NCBI GenBank assembly: GCA_029844215.1
Contig: CM056725.1
Location: 54,969,609 to 55,033,608, forward strand
DNA length: 64,000 bases
Direction: 5' to 3'
DNA from: Przewalskia tangutica
Taxonomy: Eukaryota; Streptophyta; Magnoliopsida; Solanales; Solanaceae
A program made the translations under genes and the position numbers. The notes beneath the pieces were generated by a model. The model did no database searches, was not told the origin of the DNA, and worked only from the letters and a program-made list of their open reading frames with translations. Positions 33,995 to 46,312 of this stretch are shown one piece after another; the first letter of the stretch is position 1; every line of letters starts with the position of its first letter.

Positions 33995-36532
33995 CCCCCC
34001 CTTGCTAGAAAGACATCTTCATCACTTGAACAATTTCCAAGTCTCAAAATCCCTCTCCCCCTTAGTGAAGCTCTCGTCCTAACACCTCCCCCCCTTCCTA
34101 GTTGCTTCGGCCGAAACACACCCCCCCCCCTTGGTAGGAAAATGTCTTCATGTATTGTTGTTATTCCAAAATACCTTAACCCAAATCCTTTGTAGTATTC
34201 CCAAGTTACCTCTATACTAAAAAAAACCCGGAAATGCTACTTTATATCCCTTAGTCACAAAACGAAACCCTAGGAAAAATCTTCATAGTTGGTTGAAGTA
34301 TTAAGTAGAAGTTGTGTAGAACTTCTAAGGGTTTCTTGGAGCAAATTGGAGCGTACAGAATAGGAGCTAAACCTTGCTCAGGATCGACTTATATCTTGGA
34401 TAATTTTGGGCTTAACGAGGTAAATATCTTTGTCCTTCTATTGTAATTGGAAATTACATATAGTAGTTTAGAATTAAGTATAAGATATAGAAGGATGGTA
34501 TATAAGAAGAGAATTGAACTGTACTTACATTGGCAGGTATTTACTGAGACTTGTGTAGCTTTACTGCAGGGAAGCGCTGCCCAAATTTCCGTAGAAATAA
34601 GAACCTTCTGCTTAGAATATTCTACAGAGTAGTCTAGACGTTGATAGACGTATTTGACTATTATAGGTTGATACTCTGCGCGCGACATATTCTACTTGGC
34701 AGGTGGATTTCGCCGAGGAGGTATGTGATTCTTCCTATCCTCTTGAGCATGATATTTTAAAAGAATATATATAGTACGGTAGACGTACGTGTGTTAACTG
34801 AACGTGGTTTTACCTCGATGTCTTTGACTTGAGTTTTAAATAATAAGAATCTTGAAGTATTTCAAAAGAATTAAGAATCGTTTTTGAAAGAAGAGTAATA
34901 CTTGGTTTTAAAAGCTTAAGAGTTATACTAGCTTTATGGGAAGTTAGGTATAACGACTTAAGGGAAATAAAAGGAACGGTTTACTTAATTGTTTATGAAA
35001 GCCTTGTATTGATTTCGGAAATGAGAATAAGTATCGAACAAACCATCGCATAGCTAATAAAGGAAAATGTATTGACTAATTAAGTATTATTAAAACCAGT
35101 AGAAACCTCCATCTGCATAGAAGCTAAGATAAGACAAAATTGTATTACATTTCCTAGATCATGGCTGCTTTAATAAGATCATTAATAAACAAGTTTTGAT
35201 TTTCTTAAAATTTCAAAGTAAGGACTTGATTTATAAAAGACAAAGACTTGAAAATTCGAAGTGTTTTCGTTTAAAAAGGAAGGCATGTTTTTGTCTTAAG
35301 TTGGTTCAAAAAGAAGGTAGGGAAATTGTTTTGGTTTACTTAAAAAGATAGTCACTCTATTTTGATACTACGGGTATCGTGTGACTCTTGTTAAAGAAAC
35401 GGATCTTTTTTTAAAAAAGAGTTAATGTATGAAGTACTTTGGGGATAAAAACCCGAACTTGTTGACATAAAATAGAAAGTACCTTGTGTGAATAACTTGA
35501 CTATGTTGGTTTGTGATAGCCCTGTAATACTTTCTTTTTGGTTTGATAAGTAAACATGTTAGGATGCTACGTGTGTTAGTGTCTTGTGATGTTTGTGTAA
35601 AGGGGTTTCCCTTGATTATGCTTATGTTGTTTAACGATAAGCCGTTATGTTAGTATTGTACCACTCACCTCTTGACATGTTATACCGGGGGTTAAGCTGC
35701 CCCCCGATGCGGGGTATACCTCATGCGGTCTGTGTGACTATGATTCGAGAATACCTCATGCGGGTCCAGGGGACCTATCGCGAGCTACGAGTTCCTGGTT
35801 AGTGTGCGGGGAATACCTCATGCGGTCTATGTGGCCATGCGGACTACGAGAGTCCAGGACGATGCCGAGGAGTAGCTACCCTCGATGCGGGGAATACCTC
35901 ATGCGGGCCTAGGTGGCCTATGCGGAGCTGCGGTAAGTTCCAGGATTTGACGCGCACATTGATACTGAGGGCGAGTGGCCAGCTTCGATCATGTGGCGCG
36001 GTCTAGAAAGACCTCGTGATACAGTTTTATAGCATTGTTGGTACTGTGGGTTTTAGTAGTCGGCTATGCCTTCGTACTTACCCCGTACAGTTTTATTATG
36101 ACACAGGTGGGACCTGGTGTTCATGTGTATTCCTTGGTGCTTTTATATCATGGACTGCCGGCAGTGAGGAAGGAATTCCACGGGCATGATTGATATTGTG
36201 GGCATGAGACCCATGGTTATATTTGAGTGATGACCTTAAGGGCGTGAGTCCCTGACTTGACATGACTGCTTACATATTGTGTATCGTAAATTGGTTATCA
36301 TATATGTCTTCTGTTTTATATAGACTATTATGATTTCATTTACAGTATTTTTCAGTTTCACATACTTGGTACCTGTTATCGACCTCCTTCGGGCCGCGTT
36401 CATGCCGCAGTGAGGTACACCGATTGTTGATCCTCGCTCATGGGTCACGCCAGCGTTTTGGGAAGCTCCGTGTCTCCGGAGGCTTATCTTTGGTATAGTC
36501 CCCTGTAGTTGTAGGTACTTACATTCAGGGGT

Positions 36533-36555
36533 ATGGCGGGGCCCTGTCCCGCCAT
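36533..36555 (+). other. Conserved RNA hairpin candidate in K LTR
   Basis: ATGGCGGG, loop GCCCTGT, CCCGCCAT: eight pairs, matching 21420-21444. Confidence 0.6.
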
Positions 36556-36788
36556 TGTTGTTATAACATTCTTAGAGGTCTGTAGTACTGTTGTGGGCAG
36601 GGTTTGTAAAAGGGTTGTAACTGTTCAAGTTTTTATATATATGCCGACAGGAAGCTTTTCTCAGATAAACTGTCTCTCACTTCATATTATTTCATGTCTT
36701 GTTTTATATTCCGCTGGTTACTCTGATGTATGCCTACTTCGGTGCCCGGGTAAGGCACCAGTCACGGGCCCCGGTTCGGGTCGTGACA

Positions 36789-37038
36789 CACTTGTTCACT
36801 TGTCTTCCAAATTTCGAACCCCCGTGGACTCCACTTTATCAATGTCAAGACTTAATTAATCCACACTAAGTCCATAAATCCTTATTATGGAAACTAACTC
36901 CGAGTTAATAAATTTTCGTCTTCACATTTTTACGAAATTTTTCATAAGAAAATGTAATCATACTATCCTTCCAATATTCAAACCTTAGTTCCTTAAGTAC
37001 GTTCTCATATTAATGCCTTGGAAATACGGGGTGTTACA
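36789..37038 (-). mobile_element. LTR stub L, minus strand, cut by element K
   Basis: Read on the minus strand it starts TGTAACACCCCGTATTTCC at 37038, like the other LTR starts, and is cut at 36788 by K. About 250 bp of U3 remain, and it has several mutations relative to other LTRs. The rest of L would lie left of K, outside the window. Confidence 0.75.
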
Positions 37039-37239
37039 ATACCTCTCAAGATCTCCACTGTCTCTGAATTTGTGACGAAAAGTCACAGACAACGAATCAC
37101 ATTCACCCCCTCAAGTCTAGGTACTAGATCCCATGTGTGTTGTTTAGTTAAAGCATTGCCGCATTCCAATTAGGGTCTTGTTTAGCCAATATAGGGTTTT
37201 TGGGAATTGGAGAAATGGTTTGGGCAGACAAGTTAAATT
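37039..37239. other. Unassigned 201-bp segment between two LTR stubs
   Basis: This segment has no match to any other part of the window that I can see. It lies between the start of LTR L and the end of LTR I, both minus. It has no PBS next to I and no clear purine tract next to L, so it does not look like the interior of one element. It contains no ORF of note. It may be original host DNA or the remains of an older element. Confidence 0.5.
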
Positions 37240-37430
37240 TGTCACACCCCGAACCCCGGGCCCGCGACTGGTGCCCTACCTGGGCACCCTTTTATTTACA
37301 CAACTCGAATAAACTGCAGAAGGTAAATAACACTCAATTTTTTTTAAACAAAGGCAAAGCCGATAAGGCTGCCACCATAATATATATCATACCCGAATGG
37401 GTCTACACTGTACAACAATGTAAATACAAC
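37240..37430 (-). mobile_element. LTR end I, minus strand, cut by H
   Basis: Minus-strand LTR end (plus strand starts TGTCACACCCCGAACCC), with the GGTGCC/GGCACC region and polyA-like run seen in B near 22210-22337. It is interrupted at 37431 by a second LTR end in the same orientation. Confidence 0.8.
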
Positions 37431-38262
37431 TGTCATGACCCGACCCCGGGCCCGTTACTGTTAGGGCACCCCTTACAGGTATACATCAGAGAATAGCAGG
37501 GGAACATATATGAACTCATAAGGTACTAGACATTAAATATTAACAGGCTAGCCGATAAAGCCACCTTCCGAAAAATATACATAACAAAAAAAAAAAAACA
37601 GTTACATCTTTGTTTTTACAACCCAATCCACAAGATATGACTACAGACCTCTAACAAATTTTACATAACAACTGTGACGGGACAGGGCCCCGCCATACCC
37701 CTGAATGTACATAGATCTACACCATCAGGAAAACCGTACCAAAAGACAAGCCTCCGGAGAAATGGAGCCTTCTGTCAACTGACCAGTGATCCTAAGAGTG
37801 AGGATCCACAACCTACTTACCCCTACCTGCGGCATGAACGCAGCCCCCGAGGAAAGGGGGTCAATACACAATATGTACCAAGTATGTAAAACTGGAAATA
37901 CTGTAATTTACATCATAAGTCTAAAATAAATATGAAGACATGTATGATAATCAAATTAACAGTATATTGTGCCTTACTAACAATGAAAGTAACAAAATAA
38001 ACATTTCTGGTTCTTAAAATAGGAAGTCTATGATTAACCTAGGACCATCCGCCCGTAGTATTATCACGCAATCCTACTCCCGGGACTATTTCACCCGCAT
38101 AGGCCGAGTGGACCCGCATGAGGTAATTTCCTCTCATAGGACTGGTCCGCCCGACATGAGACTATTTCACCCGCATGAGCCCTACAGACTCGCATGAGGT
38201 ATTCCTCGCATCGTGGGGAGCAAATCCACGGAATATGCAAATGCAACAATTCCGGGGAATGA
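37431..38262 (-). mobile_element. LTR end H, minus strand, cut by G
   Basis: Starts TGTCATGACCCGACCCCGGG on the plus strand and matches C LTRs (22669-23500) over 830 bp, including the hairpin near 37675-37697 and the CpG-rich repeats near 38090-38210. It breaks after GGGGAATGA, where C continues CCCCGCAACG (23505), so G is inserted there. Confidence 0.85.
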
Positions 38263-38472
38263 TGTTACACCCCGTAGTTCCAACACAAGAATAAGAGAAC
38301 GTACGTAAGACGATAAGGGTTAACATCATGGAACGATAGAAGATGCGTTTTTTCCTTAAAAAGAAATCTCGGAACCCGTAAAAGTGTTTAATAAGGAGAA
38401 TTGAGTTCTCAGATTCGGGATTTGGACTTTTTGGAATATAATAGAATTATGGATTTTATTTCCAGAATTGAT

Positions 38473-38757
38473 CACGTGGGGCCCACGGGAAAAAATTATT
38501 GTTTTGTGGGGCCCACAATATTTTCGAGATTTTGGCCAATATGGATGTTTTTGGGAGATGAAATATTTTGGATGAATAGGAGGGCGACACGTGTCACCCC
38601 CATAGGGGCCATGTTGGCCGAAATCTTGTGGACAAGTGGCAAGCCAAGTGTCCCAAGTCTTGTGTTGGACAAGTGGCTTGTGGGACCCACACACACTTGT
38701 CCCCAATCTCAACCACACACTTGCTTTGATCCTAGCCCTTGGTTGTCTTATATATAC
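38473..38757 (+). promoter_or_regulatory. U3 promoter of G LTR
   Basis: CACGTG at 38473 joins GTGGGGCCCAC. A second GTGGGGCCCAC is at 38506-38516. The exact palindrome GACACGTGTC is at 38586-38595, and TATATATACAC at about 38748-38757 is the TATA box. Confidence 0.55.
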
Positions 38758-41259
38758 ACACCTTGGGTTGAAGAATTCATCAACACTTACAGTTTATTTT
38801 CAAGAACAATACTCCCTCCCTTTGAATAGCTCTCGGCACCCCCTCCCTTTAGGCTTAGAATTTCTTCAAATGTTGTTAATAAATCCCAACACTTAAACCA
38901 AGTGTCCCTAGTAGTGTTCTAAAGATATCCCAACATAAAAATCCCGGAAATACTACGTTAATTCGATAGTCGCAAAGTGAAACCCTAAGGTGATCTTCAT
39001 TTTTTTGGATGAAGTGTTAAGAGAAGTTGGTTAGGAACTTCTAAGGGTTGCTTGGAGTGGATTGGAAAGTGAGGAATAAGAGCTAAGATTCCTAAAGATC
39101 GACTTATAATCTTGGAAATTTTGGGCTTATTGAGGTAATAATCTTTGTCCTTTTAGTGAAGTTGGAAATTACATATGTTATTGTGTATATGAGTATATGA
39201 TATATGGAAGGAAGGTTGAAAAGATTTGGACCTTAATAAGATGTTAAAAATTGAGAAATTGGCATGCTAGCCATTAAAGTTGTTAAAATTGAGAAATTTG
39301 CATGCTAGCCATTAAAGTGGTTAAAACATTACCTATTACTTGTTGACATGAAGGAATATTGTTAATAACAAGTTAATGTAACTTATATAAAGATTGAAAA
39401 TATAAGTTGGAATATTAAAGAAGTAATGAAACAAGTATTGGCATGCTAGCCGAAAACTGGACAATTTTGATTGTAGTAGTTGGCCAAGAACACCAACTAA
39501 AGGACTTGGACTATGGACTATTTTTACATTGGACTATGGACTGTTTTTACATTGGACTATGGATTGTTTTTACATTGGACTATGAACTAGTATTATGGAC
39601 AACTTTGGTAGATTAAGGGGCGGAATTTTACACGTCCAGTTAGGCGTGTAATCTCCTTTGACTTGCTAGATTAAAATCATTTTACAAGACTTCACCCAAA
39701 TCTTCTCTTCTCTTCTCTCTCAAATGGTTGAAACCCTAAGCCTAAAAGAGATTTTTTTTAGAAAGGCAACAAGAAGGAAATACGTTGGCAAGCTTGTAGG
39801 TGGTTCGTAGAGATGATATTTGCGGGAAGAAGAATTTCGGAAAGAGGGCTAAAGTGGGAAAGATTGTTGGACTATTTTGGGCTTATCAAGGTAACCACTT
39901 TGTCCTCTTAAGTGATTGAAGATTTCTTATTGTTGTAGTTATACATTTTAACTAGCATGAAGTATATGTATTGAAGATTGATAAGTGATATGGATTGAAG
40001 TAGCCTAAATCCGAAAATGACATATTGAGTAGTTTGAAATTGAATTACAATTTGGTCGTTAACTAGTATCGTTGCATGTTATCTACTTGAAGATTTTAGT
40101 TGCTATAATCGATTGCGGCTTTGTAACATGTTGTACTAAACAACTTGGATTGAAAAGGAATTGGAAAAGACTTTGTGGTGATGTACCTCAAATTTGCTGA
40201 ATGTGACATAGTATGTTGGACTAGTTTGATATCAATTGTGGGGCGGAATATTACACGTCTTGTAGGCGTGTAATCCCCTATTGTTAACTACATTGTTGAG
40301 CCTTAAATGTGGCGTGTTTGGTTATTGAAATTCGGCCTTGAAAAATGTGGTAAAGTATGTAGAAACAAAGGAAGTGCTGCCCGATTTTCCGTAGAATTTA
40401 GTGACTTTGCACTTAGAATATTCTACGTTTGAGGTAAGAAGTTAATAGACATATTATGGTCATTATAGGCTGACATACTACGTACGGCATATTGGACTTG
40501 GCAAGTGGATTGAACCAAAGAGGTATGTGGAACTTTCTTATCTCTTGAGCATGATTAAGTTGTAAATGTATAGTACGGTAGACGTACAAGATTTTGACAA
40601 TCTAGTCTGTTTGATATCCTTGGCTTATTTTAAGAATGTCCAAGTTGGTTGAGTTAGGAAATTAACTCACTTGTTTAAAAATATTAAGGATATCTTGATT
40701 TCTAAAACTTAAGAGACTTTGAGTATTTTGAAAGTATTTTCGATACTTGTTTTGTTGGAAAATTTAAGTCTCTTAGTTATAAAGAAGAATGTAAGTATCT
40801 AAGGCATAAAGCTAGTATAACGGCTTTATGGGAAGTTGGTTATAATAGCTTTATGGAAAGTTAAATAAAGTGGTATACTCTAAGTAATGTAAGTATGATA
40901 AATGACTTCAAATAATGAAAGACAAATTGATTTGAAGGCATCAATTGCTTAAGGTTTTTTTTTAAAGAAAGAAGTCACTTGATTTAGTATCCTAAATGTA
41001 TTTCTGAAAGGTATTGTGACTTGTCTTGAAAAGTAGTTATGACTTGATACTACGGTTATTAGTATCTTGGAAGTTTTATATGAAAAAGAGTCATTTTAAA
41101 AGAATAGAAGTACGTAGTACTTTGGGTTAAATTCCCGGATTTTATAATGACATGGTAGTGCCTTAAGTAAACTAAAATGAGAGTGTATATGAACAAGACT
41201 AATAAGAAGTTAGGGGATTTCTTAACTTACTTATGTTATGTATGATAGCCGGTTGAGCT

Positions 41260-41570
41260 AGGGTAAGAGTATAAATGCAGGGTAAACCCCCAAGACGTTA
41301 TACCACCTTCTCCAGGGTAAGAGTATAAATGCGGGGTAAACCCCCAAGACGTTATACCACCTTCTCCAGGGTAAGAGTATAAATGCGGGGTAAACCCCCA
41401 AGACGTTATACCACCTTCTTCAGGGTAAGAGTATAAATGCGGGATAAACCCCCAAGACGTTATACCACCTTCTCTAGGGTAATAGTATAAATGCGGGGTA
41501 AACCCCCAAGACGTTATACCACCTTCTGAGTATGATTGCGGGGTAAACCCCCAAGACATTATATTACTCC
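41260..41570 (+). repeat. 54-bp tandem repeat in G LTR, about 6 units
   Basis: Units of GGGTAAGAGTATAAATGCGG with GGTAAACCCCCAAGACG; the last unit is shortened. On the minus strand it opens a 126-codon frame (41236-41616) with an 18-residue repeat, GGITSWGFTPHLYSYPGE. Confidence 0.9.
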
Positions 41571-42204
41571 ATGGATTTGCTACCCATGATGCGAGAAATA
41601 CCTCATGCGGGTCCACACGACCCTTGCGGGTGAAATAATCCCAAGAGTAGGATTGCTGAATGATACTGCGGGCGGGTGGCCCTGCTTTGATCGTGAGCCT
41701 CCTATTTTTATGTTGTAAGTATACTCTTAGTTACTCTCATTGTTAGTAAGGCACAATGAACTGTAATTTGATTATCATACATGTCTCCAGTTTTATTTTA
41801 GACTTATGATTTCACTACGCATTTCGGGCCACATATTTGGTACATGTTGTATCGACCTCCTTCGTTCATGCTCACGCCGCAGTAGAGTCTGTCTTGATCA
41901 TCACTCTTAGGATCACTGTTCAGCTGTTGAGAAGCTCATTTATTTCGGAGGCTTATCCCTGGTATTGTCGGTTGATGTACATTCAGGGGTATTTCGGGGC
42001 CCTGTCCCGCCAAAGTTGTTATTATTAGGGCACCAGTTGCTGATCATCACTCTTACGAAAGGCGGCCTTATCGGCTAGCCGATTGATGTCTACTGTCTAA
42101 GTATGATTTTTATTTTAGGAGTTGTGTATATTCCGCTGCTATTCTCTGATGTTTACGAAAGGGTGCCTGTGTAGGCACCACCACGCCCGGGTCGGGTCGT
42201 GACA

Positions 42205-44383
42205 AAAGTGGTATCAGAGCAGTTAGTCCTCGGAAAGTGTCTACAGACCGTGTCTAGTAGAGTCTTGATTATCGGTGTGTTGTGCACCACATCTATAATG
42301 AGGAGGTTGCAGGACATTTAGGATTGGTTTCCATTCTTCTCACTCTGAGATCGTGCGATAGAGATGTGTTGTTAGAGTCGTCTCTCCCTAACGAGTTATG
42401 TTGTTTGCAGCTACGAGAAAGGCAGCAGTGACTCAGGAAAGATTATGTGGATTTCGTATCCAGGTTGGTAATGTTTGTAGTATAGTTGGTATTGTGACAT
42501 ACAGCTATACGGATTTATGTATGAGGGTCACATATGTGTTTCCTAGAATGGTTTGAGATTACCAGGAATTGGTAAGGACTAAATAAATATCGGGAAGGTA
42601 TGAACAGTTAATAGACTCTCATCAAGGTTTTACGTACTAATTTGAGATAATTAGGAGATGATGAGCTGTCTGAGAAGGAAATGGACCCTTAAGAAGTTTA
42701 ATTAAGGGACTTAATGGAAGACTATGTTAACAGATTAAGCTACGTGATATGATTAAGAAAATGGTATGGATGAGATCCGTATGAAGTAAGTATGGTTGTT
42801 GTGATCAAGACAACACGATTATAATATTATGAGAAGTTATTGTACCCGTTTACGGGGGGAATGATAAGGTAGGCTTGGAGCATGGAAATTGCGAGCCTAA
42901 GAATATTGATAACCGCCGAGACCTTAGGTGTATAAGGCTATCTCGGGTAGTAAAAAGTTAAGTCAGACCAATGATAAGAGTTAAGTGCGACACTGAGTCG
43001 GGTTGAGGACCTATTAAGGGTCTCCCCATAGCCTGAAATGGAATGAGATCAGTTGGTAGTAGTCCCGCTACGTGATAGGGTCACGAGGGTGCAGGGCCCA
43101 AGTCTAGTTAATCGTTTTACGGGTTTGTGGACGCATTCCACCGGAACCAGGTTGTGAGAGCCGGATATGGCCTTATATTATTTAATTTAGTAACTCCAAA
43201 GATTGTAGGCCAGATGTAGTATGGAAGTTATGTACGTATGTTAGTATAAATTTAGAAGTACGGAAAGCGTACGACCAGTGAAAAAGAGAGCAACCAAGTG
43301 TAAAGAAATGGAGCCTGAATCCATGAGAACCTTTCGAGGTGACTACACCCATGAGTGTTGGGTGGTAGCTGAGCGGGTAGATAATAATTACCGGTAACTA
43401 TACAGTCGTTGGACCCTAGCAGAGCTGTTATGACAGACATTGAGGTCATTATGAGTACGGACTAGTTGGCCTCTTGTTATGCCAACGTGGACTACAGAGA
43501 GAGATTGATTCGGTACCAGTTTCCCGATAAGCCGGTTATCGAGTGGAAAGGAAGAGAAATGGTGGTAACCAGTGAATTATTCTTCCTTCTTTGACATAAT
43601 TGTTTTTAATAAGTCTGTGTGACTTGTTCATTTGAGGTGAATTGAGGCAGAAAGTAAGTATAATTGAATTTGAAGGAATTTATGTTAAGTGCCCTTGGAG
43701 GTACTTGGAGTTGGTTTGGTGTGGCGGTCAGGGCCACGACCTTCCGGATAATTTCAGGAAAATGTGCAAGGCAAGAATAAAATTAGTACGAGTGCTGCCG
43801 GCGGAAAGCTGAGGGCATCTTTGGTAGGTTTTGAAAATCTACACGATTTTAAGGCGGGGCGTGATGATTAGATATTTACAGGACCGCGAGAGGACCCTTT
43901 GATTAGGGTTGTGATTCCAAGGAAAGTTTATTTAAGAGAGATAAGTTTTCTCCCCCACGTAAAGGATAGTTTTACATATTATGGGGTTGCGTGTACCCAT
44001 GTTGTTATACGAAGGATATGAGACTGGTAAGGTCTTCGGTATCGTCATGCCATAGGTTACAATTTTAGATAACTGTGGGAAAAGTATTGTGTTGGGGTAA
44101 TTAAGAACGACGTTACGAAGTGGTCGAGGAAGTGTCGTAAGGATAAAAAATAAAAAATAAAAAAAAATGCAGGTAGTACGCATGTATGAAACTGTACGAT
44201 TACGGATCAAGATAGAAATACTTTTTTTAATAATAAGCATAAGGTAAGGTTATGACCAGAATGATAAAAGAGAATACGACTATGGTTATGTGAGTTGCAC
44301 GAGATATGATTACTCCGGACTAGTGTAAGACCATTAGTAAATAATGGGCAGTAAGAACACCTCGAGGGAAGGTGGTAGCATCG
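42205..44383 (+). pseudogene. Degenerate internal region of element G
   Basis: The PBS is at 42209-42220 (TGGTATCAGAGC). A short start-like frame lies near 42400-42550 (FAATRKAAVTQE, as in C). A conserved block of about 120 bp around GGGTCACGAGGGTGCAGGGC lies at 43040-43160. Protease remnant ASCYANVDYRERLI is near 43470-43515, with DKPVIEWKG after it. No RT, RNase H or integrase lies before the F insertion. Confidence 0.7.
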
Positions 44384-44601
44384 TGTTACACCTCGTAAGT
44401 CCAGATCATTTTTAAGAGAATGTACGTAAGGAACTCAAGACTTGAAAAGGATACGAAAGGAAGAATTGTTTTTCCGACGGAAAATTTTCCGAACGTCGGA
44501 AAGGAGAAATGTTCGTTGGTGAGAATTAGATTCTCAAAATGCATTAATTGAATAATATGGAACTTATTATCATTATGGAAATTTATTTTTACGGATTTGG
44601 T

Positions 44602-44880
44602 CACGTGGGGCCCAACCTGAGGAATTTTACGTTTTGTGGGACCCAAGAGGGTTACAAAATTTTATGGACGAATGGGAGGGCGACACGTGGAACCCCCCAC
44701 ATTGGTCTTGGACGAAATTGAAGCAAGGGTAAAATGGTCATTTGACCAATGTATAGATGACAAAGTCTTGCTAATTAAGAGATTGATATTGTTGACTAAG
44801 TCCAAGGGCCACTTGGCTTGATCTCTTCCCTCCAAACTTTACAAGTGTTATAATCTAGACCCTCCAATGTATTATATAAG
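44602..44880 (+). promoter_or_regulatory. U3 promoter of F 5' LTR
   Basis: CACGTG at 44602-44607 joins GGGGCCCAA; CACGTG is at 44684-44689 in GGGCGACACGTGG; TATTATATAAG is at 44870-44880. The 3' LTR has the same set at 59312, 59394 and 59580. Confidence 0.5.
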
Positions 44881-46151
44881 CACACTAGTAGCAAGACTTG
44901 TCTTCCAACACTTAGAAAAAATAGAGAGACCTTGTTCCACATTGGGAAGCTCTCGGCTTTGCCTAAAAATCCACACAAAATTTTTGTAGTTTTGATCCAT
45001 TATTCACAAGACTTTAACCCAAGGTCCCTAAGGGTAATGTAAGGATATCTCAATAGAAAGATCCCGGAAAAACCGCATTTTTACGTTAGTCGCAAGGCGA
45101 AAACCCAAGGTGTTCTTCAACTTTGAAGTTGGAAATAGAAGAGGAGTTTTTCACAAGCTTCTAAGGGTTGCAAATAGCAGATTGGAACGTCAATAAAAGG
45201 ATTTGGAGTTGCTAAGGATCGACTTAGGGTTTTGGATCATTTTGAGCTTAAGGAGGTAATAATCTCCGTCTTGCTATTAAAATTCAAGATTTCATGTTGT
45301 AGTAGTTAGAAATGATCATGTGGATTATATTATGAAGAATGATATGTGTTATGGAATATTTGGATGGAATCCGAAAAGTTGCATGATTTAGCCTTCAAGA
45401 TTGTAATTCAATTTAGTTACTAGTTTAGTCGTCGCATGTTATCTAAAGAATTGATTAAGGTGGTTATAATTGCTAAGTTGTTTATAACTATATAACATGT
45501 TAGACCTAAGAAGTTGGATTGAAAAAGAATTGGAAAGGACTTTGTGTTATTGAATAAGTTAGCCGAGAATGGCCTTGATTAAGGACTTAGTTGGTATTAA
45601 TTGTGGGGCGGAATTTTACACGTATTGTAAGGCGTGTAATCCCCTTTGATTGGTTGTTGTTATTGAGCCTTAAATGTGGCGTGTTTGGTTATTGAATTCG
45701 GCCTTGAAAAAGGTGGCAAAGTATGTAGAAACAAAGGAAGTGCTGTCCGATTTTCCGTAGAATTTAGTGACTTTGCACTTAGAATATTCTACGTTTGAAG
45801 CTAGAGGTCTAATGGACGTATTATGGTCATTATAGGTTGAAGTACTATGTGTAGCGTATTCTACTTGAAGGATGGAATAGCTATCAAGGTTGAGGTACTT
45901 TGGAGCATTTTGCTATTTGTCGATAATCGTCGCGAGGTATGTGAACCTCTTCCTTCTTTTGACATGATTCTATGTATGGAATATACATGTAGTACTATTT
46001 CATGATTCCTTCTACTCTTAGAAGTTAAGAGGTATGTATGTTGATTTACTCTATGTAAAGGTTATGTCTAAGTTATCCTAAGTTCTTACCAAGTCTTATG
46101 GGGGATGTTGGTAAGAGTCGTTAGGAGGTATTTGGAGCCAAGTTGACTTGG

Positions 46152-46312
46152 CTAAGTTACGGCACAAATGAGAATAAGTATCGAACAAGCCACTGCAGCG
46201 TTAATAAAGGAAAATGTAATGACAATCAATTAAGTTAAAATGAGTAGAATTCTCCATCTGCATAGAAGCTAAGATAAGACAAAATTGTATTACATTTTCT
46301 AGATCATGGCTA
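46152..46312 (+). repeat. Block of about 150 bp shared by F and K LTRs
   Basis: GAGAATAAGTATCGAACAA through TCTAGATCATGGCT is closely matched at 35022-35167 in K and at 60882-61022 in the F 3' LTR. It is absent from the B, D, C and E LTRs. It may be an inserted small element or a segment lost from other families. Confidence 0.65.

Larger units (their letters stand above)
33480..36788 (+). repeat. 3' LTR of element K
   Basis: The 3,309-bp LTR runs from TGTTATACCCCG to GTCGTGACA. It is related to the E LTRs but has about 500 extra bases (about 35016-35510), part of which also occurs in the F LTRs. CpG-rich repeats are at 35690-35945 and the hairpin at 36533-36555. The end GGTGCCCGGGTAAGGCACC folds near 36740-36760. 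CACTT at 36789-36793 is the likely right target duplication; its partner is outside the window. Confidence 0.9.
38263..42204 (+). repeat. Chimeric 5' LTR of element G
   Basis: This 3,942-bp LTR starts TGTTACACCCCG. Its first 1.4 kb (to about 39660) is one LTR type; from there it follows C-type LTR sequence in plus orientation. Two leader blocks therefore occur in series: GGGCTTATTGAGGTAA at 39122 and GGGCTTATCAAGGTAA at 39879, and GGGGCGGAATTTTACACG at 39618 and a near copy at 40239. A 26-bp triplicate lies near 39510-39590 and a six-unit 54-bp array at 41260-41570. Confidence 0.8.
38263..44383 (+). mobile_element. Element G, 5' LTR and part of internal region (cut by F)
   Basis: Plus-strand element with an LTR at 38263-42204, a PBS at 42209-42220 and an internal region of 2.2 kb to the F insertion at 44384. 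AATGA at 38258-38262 is the left target duplication. The 3' half of G must lie beyond the window. The internal sequence matches the reverse complement of C from 29536 to about 27560. Confidence 0.85.

Noticed and set aside
36236..36448. ORFs in the distal K LTR as genes
   Set aside because: Short, antisense to the LTR, and not conserved in frame in M or E.
38356..38829. ORFs of 120 and 142 codons at the start of the G LTR as host genes
   Set aside because: They cover the U3 promoter, overlap on opposite strands and contain no known motif.
39120..39900. GGGCTTA..AGGTAA junctions in LTR leaders as splice donors of a host gene
   Set aside because: No matching acceptor or coding exon is visible; they are simply conserved leader text, although splicing of element RNA cannot be excluded.
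42205..44383. G and F as one three-LTR tandem like E
   Set aside because: F begins inside the G interior, where the C-collinear sequence breaks off, without a purine tract before it; this is nesting, not a tandem.
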